Shown one piece after another: positions 46,377 to 57,055 of a stretch of 64,000 nucleotides of DNA (position 1 is its first letter; each line of letters opens with the position of its first letter). Both the position numbers and the translations under genes were made by a program. The notes below the pieces were generated by a model. The model was not told the origin of the DNA and did no database searches. It was given only the letters and a program-made list of their open reading frames with translations. The stretch is from Pseudomonas eucalypticola (GTDB taxonomy: Bacteria; Pseudomonadota; Gammaproteobacteria; Pseudomonadales; Pseudomonadaceae). Location of the stretch: positions 248,001 through 312,000 of the forward strand of contig NZ_CP056030.1 in assembly GCF_013374995.1 (NCBI RefSeq), in the 5' to 3' direction.

Positions 46377-46961
46377 TCAGTCAGCCTGCTGGCTGGCGGT
46401 CTTGCGCGCCACCCGCGCAGCCTTGATTCGCCGGCGCAGCCACAGTGCGCCACCGAGCAGCAGCAGCGCGCCCAGTACCCACAGTTCGTACTTCTTGATG
46501 TTGCCCAGCAGGCCCTCGAGAATGGCCCCGAAGTGGTACGCCGCCAAGGCCAGTACCGTGGCCCAGACAATCGCGCCGATACCGTTGAGCAGCAGGTAGC
46601 GCCTGGGCGGGTAACCGGACAGGCCGATGGCCACCGGCATCACGGTACGCAGGCCATAGACGAAGCGGAAGCTCAGCACCCAGATGTCGGGGTGCTTGCG
46701 AATATGCTCCAGCGCCCGGTCGCCCATCAGCTGCCAGCGCGGTTTGCGGGCCAGCAGCTTGCGCCCGTGCTTGCGCCCCAGGAAATACCACAGCTGGTCA
46801 CCGGCGTAGCTGCCCAGGAAGGCAACCACCACCACCAGGTTGATGTCCATGTAACCGCGGAACGCAAGAAACCCGGCCAGGACCAGAATGGTCTCGCCTT
46901 CGAAGAACGTACCAAGGAACAGGGCCAGGTAGCCGAAATCCTGCAGAAATTGTTGGAGCAT
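46377..46961 (-). CDS. DedA-family membrane protein
   Basis: 194 residues with several membrane helices. The landmarks are the F-FEGETILVLAGFLAFRG stretch and GDQLWYFLGRKHGRKLL, then FVYGLRTVMPVAIGLSGYPPRRYLLLNGIGAIVW, the SNARE-associated/DedA signature. DedA proteins are lipid carriers or flippases (undecaprenyl phosphate) needed for envelope homeostasis. A short Arg/Lys-rich C-terminus follows the last helix. It is divergent from ppk with 395 bases between. Confidence 0.9.
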   Translation of the reverse strand: MLQQFLQDFGYLALFLGTFFEGETILVLAGFLAFRGYMDINLVVVVAFLGSYAGDQLWYFLGRKHGRKLLARKPRWQLMGDRALEHIRKHPDIWVLSFRFVYGLRTVMPVAIGLSGYPPRRYLLLNGIGAIVWATVLALAAYHFGAILEGLLGNIKKYELWVLGALLLLGGALWLRRRIKAARVARKTASQQAD

Positions 46962-47096
46962 TGTCTGGATGCTGGCGAAATGAACGCGCAGCCTAACCCG
47001 TCGCGGCCATTCGTGAAAGTGTCGAAATGTGTCTCGACGTGAACGGCCAGCAGATTGACAATGCTGAAAGCTGTCTGCGAAGGGGCTGACGCAGGA

Positions 47097-47130
47097 ATGT
47101 CATGCAACCGTCACAATGGCAGCTTATAAC
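47097..47130 (+). promoter_or_regulatory. ppk: PhoB box and -10 of ppk
   Basis: Two 7-base repeats ATGTCAT (47097-47103) and CCGTCAC (47108-47114), 11 bases apart, fit the PhoB consensus CTGTCAT-N4-CTGTCAT, and a -10 TATAAC (47125-47130) lies 10 bases after the box, exactly where PhoB replaces the -35. Transcription would begin near 47137, leaving a leader of about 220 bases. The 395-base gap 46962-47356 shows nothing else identifiable apart from this. Confidence 0.6.
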
Positions 47131-47356
47131 TGTCGCGCTGGCCCGCACGCGTGGGCCCAGGAGTCTGCCGTGAGCCGTGTCCGCGCCCCGCACCTGTCCC
47201 CCAGCCACCGTCAGTGTGATGAGTTGGCGCCCCACCTCGTCAGTGCTTGTGAAGGCACTGTCGACGATACGATCGTGCCAATGGCATCCTCACCTGATTC
47301 GCAAACCGTGCCGCTCAACTGAATGAGAGGGCAATTGAGCCCTTCAGGAACGCTAG

Positions 47357-49582
47357 ATGAATAACGAAGGACTTCACGAAAACGCCGTGAAAGAAGCGCA
47401 GCCCGTGCTGGAGCAGGTCATCGAGACCCCGCCGGCCATGGAGCCCGTGGAAGCGCCGGTGACGGAAACCACCACAACTACCCCGCCGGCCCCCATTCCC
47501 GTGCCCGGCCTGGATGACAGCAGCCTGTATATTCACCGCGAACTGTCGCAGCTGCAGTTCAACATCCGTGTACTGGAACAGGCCCTGGATGAGTCTTACC
47601 CGCTGCTGGAACGCCTCAAGTTCCTGCTGATCTTCTCCAGCAACCTGGACGAGTTCTTCGAGATCCGCGTTGCGGGCCTGAAGAAGCAGATCACCTTTGC
47701 CCGTGAGCAGGCGGGCGCCGATGGCCTGCAGCCGCACCAGGCGCTGGCACGCATCAGCGAACTGGTACACGGCCATGTAGACCGCCAGTACGCGATTCTC
47801 AACGACATCCTGTTGCCGGAGCTGGAGAAGCACCAGGTTCGCTTCATTCGCCGCCGCCACTGGACCACCAAGCTCAAGACCTGGGTGCGTCGCTATTTCC
47901 GCGACGAGATCGCGCCGATCATCACCCCCATCGGGCTCGACCCGACGCACCCGTTCCCGTTGCTGGTGAACAAGAGCCTGAACTTCATCGTCGAGCTGGA
48001 AGGCATCGACGCCTTCGGCCGCGACTCGGGCCTGGCGATCATTCCGGCGCCGCGCCTGCTGCCGCGGGTTATTCGCGTGCCCGAAGACGTCAGTGGCCCT
48101 GGCGACAACTACGTGTTCCTGTCATCGATGATCCATGCCCACGCCGATGACCTGTTCCAGGGCATGAAGGTGAAGGGCTGCTATCAGTTCCGCCTGACCC
48201 GTAACGCTGACCTGGCGGTAGACACGGAAGACGTAGAAGACCTGGCCCGTGCCCTGCGCGGCGAACTGTTCTCGCGCCGCTACGGCGATGCCGTGCGTCT
48301 GGAAGTGGCCGATACGTGCCCCAAACACCTGTCGGACTACCTGCTCAAGCAATTCAGCCTGGCCGAGTCGGAGCTGTACCAGGTCAATGGCCCGGTCAAC
48401 CTCACGCGCCTGTTCAGCATCACCGGGCTGGACAGCCACCCCGAGCTGCAATACAAGCCGTTCACGCCAGCGATTCCCAAGCTGCTGCAGAACAGCGAGA
48501 ACATCTTCAGCGTGATCAGCAAGCAGGACATCCTGTTGCTGCACCCGTTCGAGTCGTTCACTCCTGTGGTCGACCTGTTGCGCCAGGCGGCCAAGGACCC
48601 GCACGTGCTGGCGGTGCGCCAGACCCTTTACCGCAGCGGCGCCAACTCGGAAATCGTCGACGCGCTGGTGGACGCCGCGCGCAACGGCAAGGAAGTGACG
48701 GCGGTCATCGAACTGCGCGCCCGTTTCGACGAAGAGTCCAACCTGCAGATGGCCAGCCGCCTGCAAGCGGCCGGTGCGGTAGTGATCTACGGGGTGGTGG
48801 GTTTCAAGACCCACGCCAAGATGATGTTGATTCTGCGCCGCGAAGCCGGTGAGATCGTGCGTTACGCCCACTTGGGTACCGGCAACTACCACGCCGGCAA
48901 CGCGCGCTTGTACACCGACTACAGCCTGCTGACCTCCGACGATGCCCTGTGCGAAGACGTGGGCAAGCTGTTCAGCCAACTGATCGGCATGGGCAAGACC
49001 CTGCGCATGAAGAAGCTGCTGCATGCGCCGTTCACTCTGAAGAAAGGCATGCTGGACATGATCCAGCGCGAAACCCAGTTCGCCCTGGAGGGCAAGCCGG
49101 CGCACATCATCGCCAAGTTCAACTCGCTGACCGATCCCAAGATCATCCGCGCGCTGTACAAGGCCAGCCAGTCGGGCGTGCGTATCGACCTGGTGGTGCG
49201 TGGCATGTGCTGCTTGCGCCCTGGCATCGCCGGGGTGTCGCATAACATCCAGGTACGCTCGATCATCGGCCGTTTCCTGGAGCACACCCGAGTGTTCTAC
49301 TTCCTGAACGGCGGCGAGGAACAGATGTTCCTGTCCAGCGCCGACTGGATGGAGCGCAACCTGGACAAGCGCGTGGAGACTTGCTTCCCGGTCGAGGGCA
49401 AGAAGCTGATTCTGCGGGTGAAGAAGGAGCTGGAAAGCTACCTGACCGACAACACCCACTCATGGATCCTGCAGCCCGACGGCCGCTACGTGCGCAGCTC
49501 GCCCACCGGCAACCAGAACCCGCGCAGCGCGCAGGACACGCTGCTCGAGCGCCTGAGCATCCCGATTCTTACCGTACGGTAA
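47357..49582 (+). CDS. ppk: Polyphosphate kinase 1
   Basis: 741 residues. A Pro/Thr-rich N-terminal tail (about 1-50) precedes the PPK core. The phosphohistidine candidate is His505 ([25 protein letters not shown]), and the C-terminal block [11 protein letters not shown] is present, as are [14 protein letters not shown] and [20 protein letters not shown]. It reversibly adds phosphate from ATP to polyphosphate. The PhoB box upstream fits induction by phosphate starvation. It converges on ppx, overlapping by 14 bases. Confidence 0.96.
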   Translation: MNNEGLHENAVKEAQPVLEQVIETPPAMEPVEAPVTETTTTTPPAPIPVPGLDDSSLYIHRELSQLQFNIRVLEQALDESYPLLERLKFLLIFSSNLDEFFEIRVAGLKKQITFAREQAGADGLQPHQALARISELVHGHVDRQYAILNDILLPELEKHQVRFIRRRHWTTKLKTWVRRYFRDEIAPIITPIGLDPTHPFPLLVNKSLNFIVELEGIDAFGRDSGLAIIPAPRLLPRVIRVPEDVSGPGDNYVFLSSMIHAHADDLFQGMKVKGCYQFRLTRNADLAVDTEDVEDLARALRGELFSRRYGDAVRLEVADTCPKHLSDYLLKQFSLAESELYQVNGPVNLTRLFSITGLDSHPELQYKPFTPAIPKLLQNSENIFSVISKQDILLLHPFESFTPVVDLLRQAAKDPHVLAVRQTLYRSGANSEIVDALVDAARNGKEVTAVIELRARFDEESNLQMASRLQAAGAVVIYGVVGFKTHAKMMLILRREAGEIVRYAHLGTGNYHAGNARLYTDYSLLTSDDALCEDVGKLFSQLIGMGKTLRMKKLLHAPFTLKKGMLDMIQRETQFALEGKPAHIIAKFNSLTDPKIIRALYKASQSGVRIDLVVRGMCCLRPGIAGVSHNIQVRSIIGRFLEHTRVFYFLNGGEEQMFLSSADWMERNLDKRVETCFPVEGKKLILRVKKELESYLTDNTHSWILQPDGRYVRSSPTGNQNPRSAQDTLLERLSIPILTVR

Positions 49583-49583
49583 G
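49568..49583. other. 16-base palindrome shared by the ppk and ppx stop codons
   Basis: CTTACCGTACGGTAAG is perfectly self-complementary. It encodes Leu-Thr-Val-Arg-stop on both strands, so PPK and PPX finish with the same residues, and the two genes overlap by 14 bases inside it. It might serve as a short two-way barrier but lacks T-runs. Confidence 0.7.
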
Positions 49584-51071
49584 GGTCATGTTGACCCGGG
49601 TCAGCCACTCCGCTTCCAGCGCGAAGTCGGCCTGGGTCAGCTGGTTCTCGTCCAGCCAGCCGGCAGGGAATTCCACGTCCAGGCTGTTCTCCCCGGCGTA
49701 GAGCTTCACCGCCGGCATTTCCTGGGTACCGCGGATGTGGTGGAACAGGATCGCAAAGCGCAGCAGCACGCACAGGCGGATCAGTTGCCGCCCTTCTTCG
49801 CCGAATTCGGCAAACTTGTCCTTGGGAATGTTACGGCGGTGGCCACGTACCAGCAGGGCCAGCATTTGCTGGTCTTCGCGGGAGAAGCCGGCCAGGTCCG
49901 AGTGCTCGATCAGGTAGGCGCCGTGCTTGTGGTAATGGTAGTGGGCAATGTCCAGGCCCACTTCGTGCACCTTGGCGGCCCAGCTCAGCAGTTCACGCCA
50001 TACCCCCTCTTCCAGCCCCCAGTCTGCCGCGACCTGGTCAAAAGCGTGCAGGGCCTTGCGCTCGACGCGGGCAGCCTGCTCCAGGTCCACGTGGTAGCGT
50101 TCCATCAGCGAGCTGAGGGTGCGTTCACGCACATCTTCATGGTGGTGGCGGCCCAGCAGGTCGTACAGCACGCCTTCACGCAGGGCGCCTTCGCAGTGGT
50201 CCATGCGCTGCAGTTCGAGGGCGTCGAAGATCGCCTCCAGAATGGCCAGGCCCGCGGGGAAGATAGAGCGGCGGTCCGGCTTGATGCCGTCGAAGTCGAT
50301 CTTGTCGACGTCGCCCAGCTTGAATAGCTTGCGCTTGAGCCAGGTGAGGCCTTCGGCGTTCACCTCGCCGCTGCCGTGGCCGTTGGCTTTCAAGGCCAGG
50401 CCGATGGCGCGGATGGTACCCGAGGAGCCGATGGCCTCGTCCCAGCTGAGGCGGTGCAGGGCATTCTCGATGCTCATGATCTCCAGGCGCGCCGCGGTGT
50501 AGGCCTGGGCGTAGCGTGCCGGGGTGATCTTGCCGTCCTTGAAGTAACGCTGGGTGAAGCTCACGCAGCCCATCTGCAGGCTTTCGCGCAGCAGCGGTTC
50601 GAAGCGCTGGCCGATGATGAACTCGGTACTGCCGCCGCCGATGTCGGCCACCAGGCGCTTGCCGGGGGTGTCCGCCAGGGTGTGGGAGACGCCCAGGTAG
50701 ATCAGTCGGGCTTCTTCTCGGCCGGAAATGACTTCCACCGGGTGGCCGAGGATTTCCTCGGCGCGGCGGATGAAGTCGCCGCGGTTGCGGGCTTCGCGCA
50801 GAGCGTTGGTGCCAACGATACGTACCGCGCCCAGGGGCAGGCCGTTGATCAGTTGGGCGAAGCGTTTCAAGCAGTCGAGGCCGCGCTGCATCGACTCTTC
50901 GTCGAGGTTGCGCTGCTCGTCGATGCCGGCAGCCAGCTGAACCTTCTCCCCCAGGCGCTCGAGAATGCGGATTTCAGTGTGGTGGGCCTTGGCCACGACC
51001 ATATGAAAGCTGTTCGAGCCCAGATCGATCGCGGCGATCAGGGAGAGGTTCTTGGCGGTGGCTTGCGGCAT
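49569..51071 (-). CDS. ppx: Exopolyphosphatase
   Basis: 500 residues. The actin-like ASKHA ATPase fold starts [17 protein letters not shown] and [29 protein letters not shown] is the phosphate block; the C-terminal HD-like region is [10 protein letters not shown] to [19 protein letters not shown]. It hydrolyses polyphosphate to orthophosphate, counter to PPK. A sister GppA can degrade pppGpp; the length and location beside ppk favour PPX. Start at 51071; 108 bases separate it from the ABC ATPase end. Confidence 0.95.
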   Translation of the reverse strand: MPQATAKNLSLIAAIDLGSNSFHMVVAKAHHTEIRILERLGEKVQLAAGIDEQRNLDEESMQRGLDCLKRFAQLINGLPLGAVRIVGTNALREARNRGDFIRRAEEILGHPVEVISGREEARLIYLGVSHTLADTPGKRLVADIGGGSTEFIIGQRFEPLLRESLQMGCVSFTQRYFKDGKITPARYAQAYTAARLEIMSIENALHRLSWDEAIGSSGTIRAIGLALKANGHGSGEVNAEGLTWLKRKLFKLGDVDKIDFDGIKPDRRSIFPAGLAILEAIFDALELQRMDHCEGALREGVLYDLLGRHHHEDVRERTLSSLMERYHVDLEQAARVERKALHAFDQVAADWGLEEGVWRELLSWAAKVHEVGLDIAHYHYHKHGAYLIEHSDLAGFSREDQQMLALLVRGHRRNIPKDKFAEFGEEGRQLIRLCVLLRFAILFHHIRGTQEMPAVKLYAGENSLDVEFPAGWLDENQLTQADFALEAEWLTRVNMTLTVR

Positions 51072-51142
51072 GATGTAAGGATCCCGGTCGATAACCCTGC
51101 CATCGTGCCACGAACCAACCCTGCCGCCAACGCGTTTGGTTC

Positions 51143-51176
51143 GGTGGTGCCTGCTTCCCGAGCTTGGCCCGGCGCG
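51143..51176 (+). repeat. Dispersed intergenic repeat, copy 3 (shortened)
   Basis: GGTGGTGCCTGCTTCCCGAG and AGCTTGGCCCGG carry the core of the repeat at 14235 and 41285. It lies between ppx and the ABC transporter, just where the transporter block begins. Confidence 0.5.
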
Positions 51177-51179
51177 GAC

Positions 51180-51891
<712 letters not shown>

Positions 51892-51905
<14 letters not shown>

Positions 51906-52539
51906 GCAGTCTCCTTTCCAGGTAGCGGGCGCTGAGCGACAGCGGGTAGCACAGGGCGAAATAGCCCAAGGCGACCAGGCCGTAGACAGTGAAGGGTTCG
52001 AAAGTGGCGTTGGCAAGCATGCCGCCGGTCTTGGTCAGTTCGGTAAAGCCGATGATGGAAGTCACCGCGGTGCCCTTCACCACCTGGACCGAGAAGCCCA
52101 CCGTGGGGGCCACGGCAATGCGCAGGGCCTGGGGCAGGATGACATGGCGCAGCTGTTCGTAGGGCGTCATGGCCAGGCTGGCCGAGGCTTCCCACTGGCC
52201 AGGGGCGATGGACTGCACGCAGCCGCGCCAGATCTCGGCCAGGTACGCGCTGGTGAACAGGGTCAGCGCCAGTGCCGCCGCCGCCCAGGGCGAGATGTCG
52301 ATGCCCAGCAGCGCCACGCCGAAGAACACCAGGAACAGTTGCATCAGCAACGGCGTCCCCTGGAACAATTCGATATAGCCACGGGCCAAGGCGCGGGGCA
52401 GCGTCTTGTCAGCGATGCGCAAGGTCATCACCAGCAGGCCGATCAACCCGCCGCCGATAAAGGCCACCAGGCTCAGTGCCAGGGTCCACTGCAGGCCGGT
52501 GAGCAAGTTGCGCACGATATCCCAGAACGTGAAGTCCAT
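51892..52539 (-). CDS. Amino-acid ABC transporter permease, subunit 2
   Basis: 215 residues, five to six predicted helices. The HisM/GlnP-type EAA loop is EASASLAMTPYEQLRHVILPQALRIAVAP (about 128-156), the coupling helix with the ATPase. TPLLMQLFLVFFG is also characteristic. It begins 1 base before the end of the other permease gene and overlaps the ATPase by 14, forming a tight operon. Confidence 0.93.
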
Positions 52540-53204
52540 CAGCGGCTCCTTGCCAGGTAGCGGCGCCCGGCCCAGTTGAGCAGGGCGCGAATCAACATGG
52601 CCATGGCCAGGTAGATGAGGGTGGTCAGCACGTAGGTTTCAAAGGCGCGGAAATTGCGCGACTGGATGAAGTTGGCGTAGAAGCTCAGCTCCTGGGTGGC
52701 TATCTGCGAGCACACTGCCGAGCCCAGCATCACGATGATGATCTGGCTGCTCAGGGCCGGCCATACCTTGCCCAGGGCCGGCACCAGCACTACATGGCGG
52801 AACGCCTCGGCCCGGCTCATGGCCAGGGCCGCGGCGGCTTCCAGTTGCCCGCGCGGGACAGCCTGGATGCCGGCACGGATGATCTCCGTGCTGTAGGCGC
52901 CCAGGTTCACCACCATGGCCAGCACCGCCGCCTGCCACTCGCTGATCTGCACGCCCAGGGACGGCAAACCGAAGAAAATGAAGAACAGCTGTACCAGGAA
53001 CGGTGTGTTGCGGATCAATTCGACGTAGATGCCGAAGATCCCGGCGAACGGCTTGATCTTCCAGGCGCGCACCACGCCACCCAACACGCCCAGGCCGACC
53101 CCCAGCAGTGTGCCGATGGCGGTCAGTTCCAGGGTGAACAGCGCACCCTTGAGCAGCAGGTCGGTGTTGGCGAAAACCGGGCTGAAGTCGAAGTGATAGG
53201 CCAT
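52539..53204 (-). CDS. Amino-acid ABC transporter permease, subunit 1
   Basis: 221 residues of the same HisM/GlnP family: TPFLVQLFFIFFGLPSLGV, EIIRAGIQAVPRGQLEAAAALAMSRAEAFRHVVLVPALGKVWP with the EAA loop. Two distinct permeases indicate a heterodimeric channel, as for glutamate/aspartate and histidine importers. It starts 15 bases after the solute-binding gene stop. Confidence 0.93.
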   Translation of the reverse strand: MAYHFDFSPVFANTDLLLKGALFTLELTAIGTLLGVGLGVLGGVVRAWKIKPFAGIFGIYVELIRNTPFLVQLFFIFFGLPSLGVQISEWQAAVLAMVVNLGAYSTEIIRAGIQAVPRGQLEAAAALAMSRAEAFRHVVLVPALGKVWPALSSQIIIVMLGSAVCSQIATQELSFYANFIQSRNFRAFETYVLTTLIYLAMAMLIRALLNWAGRRYLARSR

Positions 53205-53219
53205 GTCAGGTCCAGGGTC

Positions 53220-54005
53220 TCAAAGGTCGGCGGGCAGCGGCTGCTTGAGCCAGGTCTGCGAGTTCTTCTCCAGGCTGCCGTCCTGGCGAGCCTGGGCGAT
53301 GATCTCGTTGACCTTGGCCAGCAGCTGCGGCTCATCCTTGTTCAGGCCCACGTAGACCGGCGAGTCCTTGAGTTTGACCTTCAGGGCCGGGATGCGCTTG
53401 GGGTTGCGCTCGCTGATGGCCACCATCACCACGTTGCCGCTGGCGATAAGGTCCACCTGGCCGGCCAGGTAGGCGGCGATGGTGGAGTTGTTGTCTTCGA
53501 AGCGCTTGATGGTCACGCCTTCGGGCGCCACCTTGGTCAGCTCGATGTCTTCGATGGCGCCGCGGGTAACGCTGATGGTCTTGCCCTTGAGGTCATCGAG
53601 GGTGGCGACGGGGGCGTCGGGAGGGCCGAACACCGCAAGGTAGAAGGGGGCGTAGGCGTTGGAAAAGTCGATGACTTTCTCGCGGTCGGGGTTTTTACCC
53701 AGGCTGGAGATCACCAGGTCCACCTTGCCGGTGGTCAGGTAGGGAATGCGGTTGGTGCTGTTGACCGGGGTCAGTTCCAGCTTGACCTTCAGGCGGTCGG
53801 CGATCAGCTGTGCGGTGTCGATGTCCAGGCCACGGGGTTTCATGTCCGGGCCTACCGAGCCGAAGGGCGGGAAGTCCTGGGGCACGGCGACTTTCAGGGT
53901 GCCGCGCTTGACCACGTCCTCCAGGCCGTCGGCGTGGGCGGGGGCCTGGCAAAGCATCAGGCTGGCGAACAGAGCGGTGAGCAGGGCGGTACAGCGCTGG
54001 ATCAT
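53220..54005 (-). CDS. Amino-acid ABC transporter periplasmic binding protein
   Basis: 261 residues. Signal peptide MIQRCTALLTALFASLMLCQAPAHA, then the SBP_bac_3 fold: DVVKRGTLKVAVPQDFPPFGSVGPD, RGLDIDTAQLIADRLKVKLELTPV, PYLTTGKVDLVISSLGKNPDREKVIDFSNAY. It delivers a polar amino acid to the membrane complex. First gene of the operon; the FadR-type regulator is divergent across 246 bases. The mature domain is compatible with arginine, lysine, glutamate or a related ligand; I cannot choose among them. Confidence 0.92.
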   Translation of the reverse strand: MIQRCTALLTALFASLMLCQAPAHADGLEDVVKRGTLKVAVPQDFPPFGSVGPDMKPRGLDIDTAQLIADRLKVKLELTPVNSTNRIPYLTTGKVDLVISSLGKNPDREKVIDFSNAYAPFYLAVFGPPDAPVATLDDLKGKTISVTRGAIEDIELTKVAPEGVTIKRFEDNNSTIAAYLAGQVDLIASGNVVMVAISERNPKRIPALKVKLKDSPVYVGLNKDEPQLLAKVNEIIAQARQDGSLEKNSQTWLKQPLPADL

Positions 54006-54251
54006 GGCACGGTCTCCGAAAGTGAGTGGCAGGGACAGTGCACAGGTCATGCCACCGACGGGGAGGCATCGCTGTGGCGCCTGTTTCCTGGCTCCAGGTG
54101 AGGTCTTACTGGTCTGAACAGTTGCGGGGTGTCGTGTTGGTTTTTGCACTACTTTCGCCCAATAAAAACGGGGGTGAACCGTTATCGGGCGTGATTTGCC
54201 CTGCCTGGAAAATCGCGCTAAAACGGCAGTTCCAATTAGCCGGAAAGCCCC

Positions 54252-54941
54252 ATGACTTCCCTCAACCAAGCAGTCCCCGACGTCGCTATCCAAGGCATTC
54301 GCCAGCTGATTGCCCGGCAAGGCTACGAGGCGGGTGCGGCGCTTCCTTCCCAGCGTGATCTGGCTGAGCAACTGGGGGTCAGCAGGGCTTCATTGCGCGA
54401 AGCACTGTCAACGCTGAGCGCACTGGGGGTGGTTAGTATTCAGCCGGGAAAAGGGGTTTTCGTGCAGGCCGGCAGTCCGACTGCCGCCGGGTTGGCGTGG
54501 CCATTCGCGGCCCAGGCGGCGCCCGCGGATATCTTTCAGTTGCGTTATGCACTGGAGGGGTTCGCCGCCGGGCTGGCTGCCGTTCGTCTGACCGCTGACG
54601 AACTCGATGCCCTGCAGGATAACGTCCAGGCCATGCGCGCCGAGTTGCGAGGCGGGGATTTCGAGGCGGCCGCGCGGCTGGATTTCGACTTCCACAGGCG
54701 CATCATGGTGGCCAGTGGCAATCAGGCCATGGCCAGCATCCTCGTCGCCAGCGCCGATATCTTCCTGGAGAGCCAGAAACTGCCATTCATCCGTGCCGAA
54801 CGGGCCATGGAGACCTGGCATGAGCATCGCAAAATCCTCCGTGCCCTGGCGCGTCACGCCGCCTCACCCGCTACCAAAGCCATGCAGGAGCATATCCGCG
54901 CCGCAGCGCTGCGCACGGCCATCGCCTTCGTCGCTCCGTGA
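54252..54941 (+). CDS. GntR/FadR-family transcriptional regulator
   Basis: 229 residues: a GntR winged helix-turn-helix (about 8-72, with AALPSQRDLAEQLGVSRASLREALSTLSALGVVSIQPGKGVFV) followed by the helical FCD effector domain (FQLRYALEGFAAGLAAVRLTADELDALQDNVQAM, DFDFHRRIMVASGNQAMASIL). FadR-type regulators often repress catabolic or uptake operons and are released by small acids. It is divergent from the ABC importer, its probable target. A weak palindrome (ACTG...CAGT, 54109-54122) is the only operator-like sequence seen in the 246-base gap. Confidence 0.9.
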   Translation: MTSLNQAVPDVAIQGIRQLIARQGYEAGAALPSQRDLAEQLGVSRASLREALSTLSALGVVSIQPGKGVFVQAGSPTAAGLAWPFAAQAAPADIFQLRYALEGFAAGLAAVRLTADELDALQDNVQAMRAELRGGDFEAAARLDFDFHRRIMVASGNQAMASILVASADIFLESQKLPFIRAERAMETWHEHRKILRALARHAASPATKAMQEHIRAAALRTAIAFVAP

Positions 54942-55061
54942 GCAGCTATTGTTCAAATCTTGAAGCACTATAGTTAGAGACAATCATCACCGGCTTCCTG
55001 TGGGGCGCCTGTGCCGTTATGATGGGCCCAGTTTTTTCAGAATTTCCAACGGAGACCCTTC

Positions 55062-55391
55062 ATGAGCAGCGATAAAATCGTGCACGTCACTGATGCTACC
55101 TTCGAGGAACAAGTCCTCAAGGCCAAGGGCCCTGTCCTCGTTGACTACTGGGCTGAATGGTGTGGCCCATGCAAGATGATCGCGCCAGTACTGGATGAAA
55201 TCGCGGGTACCTACGAAGGCAAGGTCACCATCGCCAAGCTGAACATCGACGACAACCAGGAAACCCCTGCCAAGCACGGCGTGCGCGGTATTCCTACGCT
55301 GATGCTGTTCAAGGACGGCGAAGTGGCAGCGACCAAGGTCGGCGCCCTGTCCAAGTCGCAATTGGCCGCTTTCCTGGATGGCAGCCTGTAA
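55062..55391 (+). CDS. trxA: Thioredoxin 1
   Basis: 109 residues with the active site WCGPCK at Cys34 and Cys37 and the cis-proline region [11 protein letters not shown]. General cytoplasmic disulphide reductase with thioredoxin reductase. A good terminator follows, and rho is next, a conserved pairing. The 120-base gap before it has no further feature I can name. Confidence 0.97.
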   Translation: MSSDKIVHVTDATFEEQVLKAKGPVLVDYWAEWCGPCKMIAPVLDEIAGTYEGKVTIAKLNIDDNQETPAKHGVRGIPTLMLFKDGEVAATKVGALSKSQLAAFLDGSL

Positions 55392-55416
55392 TAGCGCCGA
55401 AATATCCGGTGGTAAT

Positions 55417-55442
55417 AGCCCCGCACCTTGCGGGGCTTTTTC
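55417..55442 (+). terminator. Rho-independent terminator of trxA
   Basis: AGCCCCGC (55417-55424), loop of five, GCGGGGCT (55430-55437) followed by a T-run. Confidence 0.9.
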
Positions 55443-55638
55443 TTGGGCCAACGACTAGACGCCCAGAAATTCAGGTGTTACATTCGGCCTCGCACTGGTA
55501 TCTCTAGTGCCCCCTGCAAGCCGTCGCCGACGCACTCCTACTCGAATTAGTACGCGATCCTGTCGCCTTCTCTGCGGCGCGGCCTCATTAAGCCCAAAGC
55601 TTAATTTCTCCCTCCATACATGATTACGTCATTCCCTT
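55443..55638 (+). promoter_or_regulatory. rho: rho leader region
   Basis: 196 bases between the trxA terminator and rho. It is pyrimidine-rich with little G in places, as needed for Rho-dependent attenuation of its own gene, and holds a small inverted repeat ATTAAGC/GCTTAAT (55587-55593, 55599-55605) just upstream of the ribosome site. rho autoregulation by early termination in the leader is known in E. coli. Confidence 0.5.
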
Positions 55639-56898
<1,260 letters not shown>

Positions 56899-56932
56899 CC
56901 GGGCCTGCCTGGTAGCTTGAAGATGGCGCCCT

Positions 56933-56961
56933 GCGGGGCGCCATTTTTTTTGCCTGCAGAT
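56933..56961 (+). terminator. Rho-independent terminator of rho
   Basis: ATGGCGCC (56933-56940) and GGCGCCAT (56947-56954) with a loop of six, followed by a run of eight T. Confidence 0.92.
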
Positions 56962-57038
56962 ACCGAACTTTCCACCGCTCGCAGTACTCCTGTAAACGCC
57001 GGCATGCCTGCGCTTACACTGCTCAGGTCCGAACAACT

Positions 57039-57046
57039 AATAACAA
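57039..57046 (+). promoter_or_regulatory. Candidate Hfq/Crc catabolite-repression site
   Basis: AATAACAA fits the AAnAAnAA motif bound by Hfq-Crc in pseudomonads and touches the Shine-Dalgarno (AAGGGA) of the acyltransferase gene. A single motif is only suggestive. Confidence 0.35.
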
Positions 57047-57055
57047 GGGATTGTC

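Noticed and set aside
47116..47322. A 68-codon open frame in the ppk leader
   Set aside because: It begins before the predicted -10 element, so it would not be transcribed from this promoter, and it has no ribosome site or family similarity.
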